Counted from the stretch's first letter, positions 16,493 through 25,258 are shown. The stretch: DNA of 41,015 bases from Gammaproteobacteria bacterium UBA7310 (GCA_002471665.1 DKQK01000033.1:3709-44723); one strand, 5' to 3'. The notes: generated by a model from the sequence alone, not told the origin. Program-made: numbers and translations.

Positions 16493-17653
16493 TTACGGTG
16501 CCTCGACAGCGGGTTCTGCCACGAGCGCCTTGACGGTGGCGCCGGGCCGGGCTTTTTGCAGCCCCTCGATGATGATCTGCTCACCGCCCTGTAAGCCACT
16601 TTTGATAATCCAGCGGTCGCCCTGGGCGCGATCGGTCTTCACCGGCAGTGGAACCACTTTGCCGTCGGGCAACACGGACATCACCATGTCCCCCTGAGCG
16701 GAGCGTATCAGCGCCTGTTGCGAGACAGTAAGTGCTTGCTTATATTCTGCCTGATCCAGGCTGACGCGGACAAACATACCCGGCAGCAGCATGCGGTCCG
16801 GGTTGGGCAGTTCGGCCCGCAACAGGATTTCGCCGGTGCCCGGGTCCACCGCCATTTCCGAGAACAACAGTTTGCCTGGATGCTTGTACTCACTGCCGTC
16901 TTCCAGCAGCAGGGTCACTTTGGGATCGGCCACCGCCAGATCCTCACCATCGCCACCGCGACGTAAACGCAGCAATTCATTGCTGGACTGGGTAAAATTC
17001 ACGTAAATTGGATCCAGTTGCTCTACCGTGGCCAGATGGGTGGCTTCGCTTTTGCCCACCAGGGCTCCTTCGGTCACCAGGGCGCGGCCGATGCGGCCGG
17101 TGATGGGCGCGCGGACGCTGGCGTACTCCAGATCGATGCGGGCCCGGGCCAGATCGGCTTTGGCAGCAGCCACGTCTGCTTCCGCCTGCTTGGCAATGGC
17201 AAAGGCTTCGTCGTAGTCCTGTTGGCTCACCGCCTTGCGTTTCAGCAGATTGGCAAAGCGTTTTTGCTTCAGGGTGGCCTGGGTCAGATCGGCCTCGGCG
17301 CGGGCCAGGTGTGCTTTGGCAGCATCATAATCGGCTTGTAGGGTGCTGGGGTCGATCTGGAACAGCAACTGGCCGGCCTCCACTTCGGTGCCTTCGGTAA
17401 AGCGGCGTTCCTGGATAATGCCCTCCACCCGGGCACGGACTTCGGCCGTGCGCAGCGCCTGCACCCGGCCGGGCAGCGTGGTTTTGAGCACCAGGTGACG
17501 GGGTGTAACCACTTCCACCAGCACTTCCTGGGGTGGCACTTGCAGGCCGTTGGCTCCACCCGGGGTGCCGGAACCGGAGTCATTGCAGCCCCACAGAGTC
17601 AGTGTGGCGGCCAGCAGCAGGCCCGTGCGACGGGTAAACATAGAGGATAACAT
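16493..17653 (-). CDS. RND efflux periplasmic adaptor (AcrA/MexA-like lipoprotein)
   Basis: 386 aa. The membrane-fusion protein that joins the RND permease to an outer-membrane channel. A lipoprotein signal with lipobox LWGC (LLLAATLTLWGC) anchors it to the inner membrane. The order is as expected: beta-barrel/lipoyl half (VVTPRHLVLKTTLPGRVQALRTAEVRARVEGII), alpha-helical hairpin (about 95-170, rich in K/E/A heptads), second lipoyl half (SVRAPITGRIGRALVTEGALVG) and membrane-proximal domain. The start is ATG at 17653, with GAGG nine bases upstream; a TTG further out is less likely. It is the first gene of the pump operon and is read divergently from the TetR gene across a shared operator. Confidence 0.95.
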   Translation of the reverse strand: MLSSMFTRRTGLLLAATLTLWGCNDSGSGTPGGANGLQVPPQEVLVEVVTPRHLVLKTTLPGRVQALRTAEVRARVEGIIQERRFTEGTEVEAGQLLFQIDPSTLQADYDAAKAHLARAEADLTQATLKQKRFANLLKRKAVSQQDYDEAFAIAKQAEADVAAAKADLARARIDLEYASVRAPITGRIGRALVTEGALVGKSEATHLATVEQLDPIYVNFTQSSNELLRLRRGGDGEDLAVADPKVTLLLEDGSEYKHPGKLLFSEMAVDPGTGEILLRAELPNPDRMLLPGMFVRVSLDQAEYKQALTVSQQALIRSAQGDMVMSVLPDGKVVPLPVKTDRAQGDRWIIKSGLQGGEQIIIEGLQKARPGATVKALVAEPAVEAP

Positions 17654-17725
17654 CTTGATAAACCTCAATTATTGGGAATTCAGGTTGAAAATGGGTTGGC
17701 GTATTGGAACGAAGTACGCTTTAAT

Positions 17726-17741
17726 CATACATTCATGTATG
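17726..17741. promoter_or_regulatory. Palindromic TetR-family operator (AcrR-like)
   Basis: CATACATTCATGTATG is a perfect 7+7 inverted repeat with a 2-nt centre. Its half-site ATACAT/ATGTAT resembles the E. coli AcrR operator. It lies between the divergent pump and TetR genes. It overlaps the candidate -10 of the pump promoter and directly precedes a perfect TATAAT (17742-17747) reading toward the regulator, so a bound repressor could silence both. Confidence 0.75.
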
Positions 17742-17747
17742 TATAAT
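17742..17747 (+). promoter_or_regulatory. -10 box for the TetR regulator gene
   Basis: A perfect TATAAT reads toward the TetR start 33 nt downstream. The matching -35 region (around 17719-17724, CTTTAA) is weak, which suits a promoter of modest strength under autoregulation. Confidence 0.45.
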
Positions 17748-17779
17748 TAAAATACAGTATAGACAAAAGTAAACACATC

Positions 17780-18412
17780 ATGGTGAAAAAAACCAAAGAA
17801 GAGGCGTTGGAAACCCGCAATATGCTGTTGGACACGGCGGAGCGGGTGTTCAACGAAAAGGGCGTGTCTGCCACCACCCTGGCCGATATTGCAACGGCCG
17901 CAGGGGTGACGCGGGGTGCCATTTACTGGCATTTCAAAAACAAGGCGGATCTGTTTGATGCCATGTGTGAGCGGGTGCGGCTGCCGATGGAAGCGTTGAT
18001 TGCGGCCGGTGCCGGGGACGACGTGACCGATCCTCTGGGTGAACTGCGCAAGACGGTGGATTATCTGTTCCACAAGGTGACCACCGATGAACATCACCAC
18101 CGGGTGTTCGATATTCTGTTCAACAAATGCGAATTCGTCGAACAGCTGGGGCCGATCATTGATCGCGATGCCCGGGTACGCAGGTTGTTCCGCCAGCGTT
18201 TCGAAGCGATCTTCAATAATGCCGTGCGCCTGGGGCAGGTGCCCGCCAACACCAATGTGCCATTGGCAGTGAACGCCTATGTTTCCTATACCAAGGGCAT
18301 TCTGCGCAGTTGGTTACTGGAGCCGGACTCGTTTGATCTGTACCGGGATGGTCTGCGCATGGTGGAAGCGTACTTTGATATGTTGGCCGTCAGCCCGGCC
18401 CTGCGCGATTAG
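17780..18412 (+). CDS. TetR family repressor of the RND pump (AcrR/TtgR-like)
   Basis: 210 aa, the typical AcrR/TtgR size. The N-terminus MVKKTKEEALETRNMLLDTA and the helix-turn-helix (TTLADIATAAGVTRGAIYWHFKNKADLF) are near-signature for AcrR-type repressors. The C-terminal ligand domain corresponds to the MAATS-type group. By family, it should release the operator when pump substrates bind. It is divergent from the pump operon with a 126-nt intergenic stretch carrying a clear palindrome, which supports local autoregulated control. No strong SD precedes the ATG. Its 3' end overlaps the convergent P-type ATPase gene by 23 nt. Confidence 0.93.
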   Translation: MVKKTKEEALETRNMLLDTAERVFNEKGVSATTLADIATAAGVTRGAIYWHFKNKADLFDAMCERVRLPMEALIAAGAGDDVTDPLGELRKTVDYLFHKVTTDEHHHRVFDILFNKCEFVEQLGPIIDRDARVRRLFRQRFEAIFNNAVRLGQVPANTNVPLAVNAYVSYTKGILRSWLLEPDSFDLYRDGLRMVEAYFDMLAVSPALRD

Positions 18413-21062
18413 ATCGCAACCATTTTTCCAATTCCACAATCACCAGCACCAATGCACTGCCGCCCAGCACCCAGCTCCATTCCCGGGTATCCAGCCCCTG
18501 GGACTGAAACACATCCTTCAGGCCCGGCAGGTAGTTGAACATCAACTGCAGGCACACCACCGCGACCACGGCAATCCACACCGGTGGCCCGCCCACCGGC
18601 TGTCGGTGTTGCCATAGGGGCTGCTGGCTGCGGCAATTGAACAGATAAAAAATCTCATAGAACACCAACGCGTTCACCGCCAGGGTTCGGGCCTGTTCAA
18701 CGCTGTCACCGCGCTGCAGGGCGAGGTAGAACAATCCAAACACCAGTACGCTGCCCAAGGCGCCCACAAACAGCAGCCGTTGCAGTACATGTGCGGTGAT
18801 CAGCCCCTGCTGCCGGGGCCGCGGTGCGCGTTGCATGGTGCCGGGCTCGGTGGTTTCAAAACTCAGCGCCAGTGCCAGGGTGATGGCGGTGATCATATTG
18901 ACCCAGAGGATTTGGGCCGGGGTAATCGGCAACACCAGGCCCAGCAGTATGGCAATACTGATGACACTGGCTTCAGCCAGGCTGGTGGGCAGAATGAACA
19001 GAATGGCTTTAACGATGTTGTCGTACACCGTGCGCCCCTGCTGTACTGCGGTCACGATGGTGGCAAAGTTGTCGTCCGTGAGCACCAGATCGCTGGCATC
19101 CTTGGCGGCATCAGTGCCTTTGCAGCCCATGGCAATACCGATGTCCGCCTTCTGCAACGCCGGTGCGTCATTGACGCCGTCGCCGGTCATGGCAACCACT
19201 TCCCCGTTGTGCTGCAGCGCTTCCACAATACGCAGTTTGTGTGCCGGGCTGGTACGGGCGTAGACGTCGCATTGTTGTACTTCGGTTTGCAGCCTTTTCT
19301 GATCAAAGCCGTCCAGTTCGGCACCGGTGTATACGCGGGTGGTGCGCAGCCCCAGCTGGCGGGCAATGGCGGTTGCCGTGTGGGGGTTGTCACCGGTGAT
19401 CATTTTGACTTGAATGCCGGCGCTCTGGCACTGGGTGATGGACGCAATGGCCTCCGCTCTGGGAGGATCGGTGATGCCCACCAAGGCCAGTAATATCAGG
19501 TTCTGCTCCGCATCGGTGTAACCCAGCTCACTTTGTTGCGGCACCGCTTTGTAAGCCAGGGCCATCACCCGCAAGCCGTCTTTGGCGAGGGATTCAATGG
19601 CTTGATTCCAGAATGGGGTATCCAGCGGTTGCAGGCCATCAGCCGTGTGTTGTTGATGGCAAAACGGCAGCAGGCGGTCCGGGCCGCCTTTCACCAGAAT
19701 CTCATGATTGCCCTGGTGGTCATGGTGCAGGGTCGCCATGTAGCGGCGTTCGGATTCAAACGGCAGCATGTCGCTGCGTGGCCATTGCTGCTGCACCTGT
19801 TGTGGGCTGAGCCCGGCTTTCAGGGCCAGGCTGACCAGTGCGCCTTCCGTCGGGTCGCCGCTCAGGCGCCACTGCCCCTGATCCTTGATCACGGAGGCGG
19901 TATTGCAAAGCAGGGCGATGCGCCCCAACCGTCCCAGCAGGGGGTGATCATCGGCGCGTAGGGGGCCACCGCCGCCGTCGATGGTGCCCTCATCACCATA
20001 CCCCTGGCCGCTGACCTGCAAGGTCCCATCGGCACTGACGATGCGGGTGGCGGTCATCTCATTACGGGTGAGGGTGCCGGTTTTGTCCGAACAGATGACG
20101 GAAACCGAACCCAATACCTCCACCGAGGGCAGTTTGCGTACCAGGGCGCGATGCTGGGCCATCTTTTGTACCCCCACCGCCAGGGTGATGGTCACCACGG
20201 CGGGCAAGCCTTCCGGTATGGCTGCCACCGCGATGCCCACCGCCGCCTGGAACATGGTCATCGCATCGTATTGATAAGCAAAGATACCGAATGCGATGAC
20301 GGCCACTGCCAGTGCCAGAATCAGATAAGTGAGCTGGCGTGCAAACTGCTCCATGCGTCTGGCCAGGGGGGTTTTGGGGACCTCGGCCTGCTTCACCAGT
20401 TCGCCGATGGTGCCCATTTCAGTGTGCACTCCGGTCTGCACCACCAGGCCCTGAGCACTGCCATAGGTGACCAGGGTCCCCATAAAGGCCATGTTGTTGC
20501 GCTCGGCCAGCGGGGTGTCGGGCGCCAGTACGCCGGCCTGCTTGGAGACGGGCTGGGATTCTCCGGTCAGAGCAGCTTCATCGCAGCGCAGATCCCGGAT
20601 CTGGAACAGGCGCACATCCGCCGGCACCCGGTCGCCGGATTGCAGCAGGATAATGTCCCCGGGGACCAGTTGTTCGCTGTCCACGCTGATCACATTTTGA
20701 TCGCGCCACACTTTGCAATCGGTTCTCACCAGATTGCGAATGGCGCGCAGCGCCGCTTCGGCTTTCCCCTCCTGAATAAAGCCCACCACCGCGTTGATGA
20801 TCACCACTCCAAAAATTACCGCGGCGTCCACCCAATGCTGCAGCAGCAGTGTGATGCTGCCGCTAATCAGGAGTACAAAAATCAGTACGTTATTGAGCTG
20901 CGCCAACAGACGCAACCAGGGGGAGCGGGGTTTGGCCTCCGGCAGGCGGTTGGGCCCGTGGCGGCCCATCCGGTGCTGGGCTTCCGCGCTGGAGAGTCCG
21001 GTGGTGGTACTGGCAAGGTGGGTTAGACTTTCATCCAATGTGTGCGAATGGAAATTCAGCAT
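18390..21062 (-). CDS. P2-type cation-transporting ATPase (PacL/CtpF-like)
   Basis: 890 aa. A full P-type pump: N-terminal cation ATPase domain, TGES actuator motif (DEAALTGES), phosphorylation site DKTGTLT with D326, and hinge TGDGVNDAPALQKADIG. The transmembrane-4 motif IPEGLPAVV is of the Ca-ATPase type. The other ion ligands differ from SERCA: N796 and T799 are kept in VNMITAITLAL but D800 is alanine, and N768 is serine. Ion specificity is therefore open (Ca, Na, Mn or other). A TTG two codons upstream is in frame; the ATG at 21062 is preferred. It diverges from the sensor kinase with 68 nt between starts and overlaps the TetR gene tail to tail. Confidence 0.9.
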   Translation of the reverse strand: MLNFHSHTLDESLTHLASTTTGLSSAEAQHRMGRHGPNRLPEAKPRSPWLRLLAQLNNVLIFVLLISGSITLLLQHWVDAAVIFGVVIINAVVGFIQEGKAEAALRAIRNLVRTDCKVWRDQNVISVDSEQLVPGDIILLQSGDRVPADVRLFQIRDLRCDEAALTGESQPVSKQAGVLAPDTPLAERNNMAFMGTLVTYGSAQGLVVQTGVHTEMGTIGELVKQAEVPKTPLARRMEQFARQLTYLILALAVAVIAFGIFAYQYDAMTMFQAAVGIAVAAIPEGLPAVVTITLAVGVQKMAQHRALVRKLPSVEVLGSVSVICSDKTGTLTRNEMTATRIVSADGTLQVSGQGYGDEGTIDGGGGPLRADDHPLLGRLGRIALLCNTASVIKDQGQWRLSGDPTEGALVSLALKAGLSPQQVQQQWPRSDMLPFESERRYMATLHHDHQGNHEILVKGGPDRLLPFCHQQHTADGLQPLDTPFWNQAIESLAKDGLRVMALAYKAVPQQSELGYTDAEQNLILLALVGITDPPRAEAIASITQCQSAGIQVKMITGDNPHTATAIARQLGLRTTRVYTGAELDGFDQKRLQTEVQQCDVYARTSPAHKLRIVEALQHNGEVVAMTGDGVNDAPALQKADIGIAMGCKGTDAAKDASDLVLTDDNFATIVTAVQQGRTVYDNIVKAILFILPTSLAEASVISIAILLGLVLPITPAQILWVNMITAITLALALSFETTEPGTMQRAPRPRQQGLITAHVLQRLLFVGALGSVLVFGLFYLALQRGDSVEQARTLAVNALVFYEIFYLFNCRSQQPLWQHRQPVGGPPVWIAVVAVVCLQLMFNYLPGLKDVFQSQGLDTREWSWVLGGSALVLVIVELEKWLRSNRAGPG

Positions 21063-21130
21063 GTACAATCCAATCTGAGACTAAGCTTAGGGTATGGCTG
21101 TTGAGCGCGTAGTAATCATGTCAATTCAGG

Positions 21131-23317
21131 ATGCAACACGCAATGGAATGGTTGGACCGAATTAAAAACTCGGCAATGTTTGGCATGGGGCGGGATACCC
21201 TGGCCGCTAATTTCAATGATGAACTGCATTATCATGCCGGTTGGGTATTGCTGTTCAGTTGTACCATGTCGCTCACCTGGCTGACCTATATTCCCTTCGA
21301 CACTGAACTGCATCCGGAGCAACCCCTGATTGTTGCGTTGCGTTGGTCGCTGGTGGTGTTCAGTGTGGTGGTGTTATTGTTGCGACGCATTCCGTTTCTG
21401 CGCCAGCGCAATCAGTACCTGTTGCTGCTATGGGGCGGTTGGGTGTTGGGGTCCTCCGGTGTGATCACCGGCTTAACCCTTGTGGATCCAACCTATGTTG
21501 CCGGTTTTGTCCTGGTCATCTGTTTACTGCCCATGGCGCCCTTGCGCGTGCCGTACTCTGTGGGCCTGCTGGCCTTCGGTCTGCTCAGCTTTTTGGCTAC
21601 CGTGTATGTGATGCAGGTGGATCTGAGGCAGTCGCGCATTCGTTATACCCTGAACGATTTGGTGGTGGCTTCCATGATTGTGGCCTTCTTTATTTTTCTG
21701 GTGAACACCTATCGTTACCGAACCTGGAGAAGCGCCAAAATCATCGAGCGCGAATCCCGCCTGCGTGTACAACAGGCGGACCTGGAAAGTCAGGCCAAAA
21801 GCCGCTTTATCGCCACCATGAGCCATGAGATTCGCACACCGATGAATGGCATTATCGGTATGGCGGAAATGCTGCAAACCTCCCGCCTGGACAAGGAACA
21901 GAAAAATTTCGTGGAAGTGATCAGCTATTCAAGCCGGTCGTTGCTGAATGTGATCAACGATATTCTGGATTACTCAAAGATCGAGGCGGGCCGGGTGACC
22001 TTGGAAAAAGTCGATTTCGATGTGTTTGCCCTGTGTGCTGAAATCGCGACGATTTTCAAATCCACCGCGGATAAAAACAGTATCGAATTTGTGGTGTGTG
22101 TGGACCCGGCCATACCACCGCAGATTAAAGGCGATCCGTCGCGTATTCGTCAGGTGTTGTTGAACCTGATTGGCAATGCGTTCAAATTTACCCGGGTGGG
22201 AAGAGTCGAACTCAGGCTGGAGCGTGGTGAGGATACGCTGGATGGTGGCAAGCTCGAATTTACCATACTGGATACCGGCATCGGTATCTCACAGGCGCAA
22301 CAGGCGACGTTGTTCAAACCCTTTCAGCAGGCAGACAGTTCCATTACCCGTGAATACGGTGGTTCCGGCCTGGGTTTGAGTATTTCCAAATCCCTTATTG
22401 AATTGATGGGGGGGGAAATTTCCGTGGACAGTGCTCCCCGTCAGGGCTCCACATTTACTTATTCAATTTGCTATGAGTTTGCTGACCGTGTTGAGCGGCC
22501 ACCTGCCCTGAATGTTTCCGGGATGCGGTTATTGTTGGTGGGCAGACCCAGTCACTATGGCATTGAGTTGAGCCGCCATTTGCGTTTTTGGGGCATGGTG
22601 GTGGACAGTGAAAGAAACATAGCAGAGGCCACGCGCCGTATTGAGCAGCACCAAACAGGTTATGTCTGTGCGTTACTGGACCTGGACAGCAACAGCGATC
22701 TGGATCCATTGCTGATCGAGCAATTCGAGGCGGGCTGCAAGGCATGGCATGTGCAGTGTATGGTGCTGTCTTCAGAAGAGTATCCCCGCTATCGCTTCCG
22801 GGTGACCACCAAACCGGCCTGTGCATTTCAGTTTAAGCACACCCTGGCCCAGGCGTTGGGTTTACAGGATGAAGCGGAACAAAATGCCCGTCTGGCGGTG
22901 CTGGATCGGGAGTTGAAAGGGTGCTCTGTGTTGGTGGTGGAAGACAACGACATCAACCAGAAAGTGATTACCAGCATGCTGGAGAAAATGGGGGCAACCT
23001 TCAAGGTTGCCCATAATGGCCGTCAGGCCTGTTCCGACTATGCCCAGTCACGCACTGACTACGATGTTATTCTGATGGATTGTGAAATGCCGGTGCTGGA
23101 TGGTGAGGAAGCCACCCGCCGCATTCGCCAGCAGGAACGGGAAAACAGCTGGCCCCGAAAACCCATCATCGCCCTGACCGCCCATGCCATGAAAGAGCAC
23201 ATCGACAGTTGTGTTGCCGCGGGCATGGATGATCATATTTCCAAGCCGGTGGAAATGAGTGTGTTGCGGGATAAAATATTGCGGGTAGTGAACACAGTGC
23301 AGCCGGATTCACCCTGA
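21131..23317 (+). CDS. Hybrid sensor histidine kinase / response regulator
   Basis: 728 aa. About six hydrophobic segments (residues 38-194) form an integral-membrane sensor with little periplasmic loop, then a short linker. The HisKA domain has phospho-acceptor H232 in ATMSHEIRTPMNG. The HATPase domain carries the N box (NLIGNAFKFT) and the G boxes (DTGIGI, GGSGLGLSISKSLIELMGG). A degenerate receiver-like domain (about 455-590) follows, then a true receiver (595-720) with phospho-acceptor D650 in LMDCEMP, acidic pair VVEDND and the conserved KP. No HPt domain is present, so a separate phosphotransfer protein is required. An ATG at 21143 is an alternative start. No partner regulator is adjacent. 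Confidence 0.92.
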   Translation: MQHAMEWLDRIKNSAMFGMGRDTLAANFNDELHYHAGWVLLFSCTMSLTWLTYIPFDTELHPEQPLIVALRWSLVVFSVVVLLLRRIPFLRQRNQYLLLLWGGWVLGSSGVITGLTLVDPTYVAGFVLVICLLPMAPLRVPYSVGLLAFGLLSFLATVYVMQVDLRQSRIRYTLNDLVVASMIVAFFIFLVNTYRYRTWRSAKIIERESRLRVQQADLESQAKSRFIATMSHEIRTPMNGIIGMAEMLQTSRLDKEQKNFVEVISYSSRSLLNVINDILDYSKIEAGRVTLEKVDFDVFALCAEIATIFKSTADKNSIEFVVCVDPAIPPQIKGDPSRIRQVLLNLIGNAFKFTRVGRVELRLERGEDTLDGGKLEFTILDTGIGISQAQQATLFKPFQQADSSITREYGGSGLGLSISKSLIELMGGEISVDSAPRQGSTFTYSICYEFADRVERPPALNVSGMRLLLVGRPSHYGIELSRHLRFWGMVVDSERNIAEATRRIEQHQTGYVCALLDLDSNSDLDPLLIEQFEAGCKAWHVQCMVLSSEEYPRYRFRVTTKPACAFQFKHTLAQALGLQDEAEQNARLAVLDRELKGCSVLVVEDNDINQKVITSMLEKMGATFKVAHNGRQACSDYAQSRTDYDVILMDCEMPVLDGEEATRRIRQQERENSWPRKPIIALTAHAMKEHIDSCVAAGMDDHISKPVEMSVLRDKILRVVNTVQPDSP

Positions 23318-23325
23318 CTGCACTG
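23295..23325 (+). terminator. Hairpin straddling the sensor-kinase stop codon
   Basis: CAGTGCAG (23295-23302) and CTGCACTG (23318-23325) pair over 8 bp across 15 nt that include the kinase stop codon. The tail GGGCTTTCATC is weakly T-rich. The kinase and the convergent aldehyde dehydrogenase gene are 19 nt apart, so this hairpin may help end transcription from either side. Confidence 0.4.
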
Positions 23326-23336
23326 GGCTTTCATCA

Positions 23337-24767
23337 TCAGAATGGGTTGCGGATTACCATCAGGCGCAGCTCGGTCATGTCCTCCATGGCCCAACGTATG
23401 CCTTCGCGGCCGAGCCCACTGTCTTTCACGCCGCCGTAGGGCATGTGATCCACCCGCCAGGAGGGAATGTCACCAATAACCACCCCACCCACTTCCAATT
23501 CATCCCAGGCTTTTTGTGCCTGATACAGATCGCGGGTGAAGATGCCGGCCTGCAAGCCGAAGCGACTGCTGTTGATGTCTTTCAACACGGCATCAAAGTC
23601 GTCGAAGGGTGCCAGCACGGCCACCGGGCCGAAGGCTTCTTCGGCACACACCGCTTGCGCAGGGTCAACGTTCTCCAGCAGGGTAGCCTGCAGCATGGTG
23701 CCATCGCGATCACCACCGCACAGCAAAGTGGCCCCGGCTGCCACCGCATCATTGATCCAGCCGTGCAGACGGGATGCCTCGCCTTCGCTGATCATAGGGC
23801 CGATAAAGGTATCCGGATCTTTGGGATCACCACTTTTCAGGGCTTTGGTTTTTGCCACCAGCTTCTCTTTGAATGGTGCGTACACCGAGCGGTGAATATA
23901 GATACGCTGCACGCCGATGCAGCTTTGGCCGGATTGGTAGAAAGCACCGAAAATTATGCGGGCGACGGCATCGTCCAAATCCCAATCCTTGTCCACCACA
24001 CAGGCAGCGTTGCCACCCAGCTCCAGCACCACCGGTTTTTTGCCGGCCCGGGCTTTCAATTGCCAACCCACATCCGGTGAGCCGGTAAAGCTCAGCAGCT
24101 TCAGGCGATCGTCTTCGGTGAGCAAATCCGCACTGTCACGACGGCAGGGCAGAATGGAGAAGGCGCCTTTGGGCAGATCGGTTTCTGCCAGAATCTCGCC
24201 TATCAGCAAGGCACCAATAGGCGTGAGGCTGGCGGGCTTCAAAACAAATGGGCAACCGGCGGCAATGGCAGGCGCTACTTTGTGCGCCGCCAGGTTCAGG
24301 GGAAAGTTAAACGGGCTGATGAAAGCGCAGGGTCCAATGGGCACGCGTTTGGTCATGCCGCTGTAACCTTTGGCGCGGGCACTGATGTCCAACGGAATGG
24401 TTTCACCGTACTGGCGGGCGGTTTCCTCAGCGGCGATTTTGAAGGTGTCGATCAGCCGGGTCACTTCACCTTTGGCATCATTGATGGGTTTGCCCGCTTC
24501 CACACACAGGGCGTAAGCCAACTCATCAAAGCGTTCGCGAAACCGGTTTACGCAATGTTCCAATATGGCCTGACGTTGATACATGGGCATTTTGGCCATG
24601 GCATCGGCCGCATCACAGGCGGCGGCAATGGCCTGGTCCAGTACCTCGGGTGTGGCCAGGGGGACGGCGGTGGCCAACTCGCCGTTGTACTTGTCGTAAA
24701 CTTTCAGGTCTGTGTTGGCGTAGACGGCTTCGTTGGCCAGATAGTAGGGGTATTCTTGTTTCAGCAT
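23337..24767 (-). CDS. NAD(P)-dependent aldehyde dehydrogenase
   Basis: 476 aa, standard ALDH-superfamily length. It oxidises an aldehyde to the acid (or acyl product) with NAD(P). Catalytic residues are in place: N154 in SPFNFPLN, K177 in VLKPAS, general base E249 in VLELGGNAA and nucleophile C283 in SGQSCIGVQRI. GQSCIGVQR and the closing PYGGVKDSGLGREG resemble the branch that includes lactaldehyde, phosphonoacetaldehyde and non-phosphorylating glyceraldehyde-3-phosphate dehydrogenases. The substrate is not determined. It is the last gene of a three-gene operon, 22 nt after the thioesterase gene. The iron alcohol dehydrogenase upstream suggests alcohol to aldehyde to acid conversion. Confidence 0.92.
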   Translation of the reverse strand: MLKQEYPYYLANEAVYANTDLKVYDKYNGELATAVPLATPEVLDQAIAAACDAADAMAKMPMYQRQAILEHCVNRFRERFDELAYALCVEAGKPINDAKGEVTRLIDTFKIAAEETARQYGETIPLDISARAKGYSGMTKRVPIGPCAFISPFNFPLNLAAHKVAPAIAAGCPFVLKPASLTPIGALLIGEILAETDLPKGAFSILPCRRDSADLLTEDDRLKLLSFTGSPDVGWQLKARAGKKPVVLELGGNAACVVDKDWDLDDAVARIIFGAFYQSGQSCIGVQRIYIHRSVYAPFKEKLVAKTKALKSGDPKDPDTFIGPMISEGEASRLHGWINDAVAAGATLLCGGDRDGTMLQATLLENVDPAQAVCAEEAFGPVAVLAPFDDFDAVLKDINSSRFGLQAGIFTRDLYQAQKAWDELEVGGVVIGDIPSWRVDHMPYGGVKDSGLGREGIRWAMEDMTELRLMVIRNPF

Positions 24768-24789
24768 GGGGTTACCTGTCGATGATCAG

Positions 24790-25227
24790 TTAGTCGATCT
24801 GCAATTTTTCCAATGCGCTGCGAATCCCGGCCGGAATAGGAACGGATTTGTTTTCGGCGCGATTCACAAACACGTGAATAAAATCGCCGAATGCACAGGC
24901 TGTTGGTTCGCCTTTTCTGAAAATGCCAACACCGTAGGTGACGGAACTGTTGCCCAGTTTGTTCACGCGCAAACCGGCTTCGATCCGGTCAGGGTAGGCG
25001 ATGGCAGATAAGTAATTACAACTGGAATTCACCACATACCCTACCACTGGAGCGTCATGGATATCCAGCCCGCCTTCCTCAATCAGATAGCGATTTACGG
25101 CAGAATCAAAATAGGAGTAATAGGTTACGTTATTGACATGACCGTAGATATCATTATCCATCCAACGGGTGGTAATGGGATAAAATAATCGGTAGTCACT
25201 GCGTGCAATGGGTTTGCTGTCGCTCAT
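24790..25227 (-). CDS. Hotdog-fold acyl-CoA thioesterase (4-hydroxybenzoyl-CoA thioesterase type)
   Basis: 145 aa. A single hotdog domain with the family signature RWMDNDIYGHVNN (residues 21-33; D24, D26, H30). These enzymes hydrolyse acyl-CoA or acyl-ACP thioesters. A GTG six codons upstream is in frame but lacks an SD; the ATG at 25227 has GAAG eight bases ahead. The gene lies 31 nt after the iron alcohol dehydrogenase and 22 nt before the aldehyde dehydrogenase, so the three are almost certainly co-transcribed. Its likely substrate is a CoA ester linked to the same pathway, but the chain type is unknown. Confidence 0.88.
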   Translation of the reverse strand: MSDSKPIARSDYRLFYPITTRWMDNDIYGHVNNVTYYSYFDSAVNRYLIEEGGLDIHDAPVVGYVVNSSCNYLSAIAYPDRIEAGLRVNKLGNSSVTYGVGIFRKGEPTACAFGDFIHVFVNRAENKSVPIPAGIRSALEKLQID

Positions 25228-25258
25228 GCTGTGTACTTCTTTCACTATGTTGAATGGT

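Larger units (their letters stand above)
17724..17766 (-). promoter_or_regulatory. Candidate sigma-70 promoters for the RND pump operon
   Basis: On the minus strand TATGAT (17724-17729) fits a -10 box (5/6), with a weak TTTTAA -35 box 17 nt upstream. TTGTCT (17761-17766) is an alternative -35 for a second start. Either arrangement places the palindrome 17726-17741 within the polymerase footprint, as expected for repression. Confidence 0.4.

Noticed and set aside
14430..16697. Plus-strand open frame of 755 codons opposite the RND permease
   Set aside because: The frame is antisense to a complete AcrB-like gene. Its translation is rich in His, Gln and Gly, which is typical of reading a GC-rich gene on the opposite strand, and no SD or domain is visible.
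18780..21026. Several plus-strand open frames opposite the P-type ATPase
   Set aside because: They match no family and lie across conserved ATPase motifs on the other strand.
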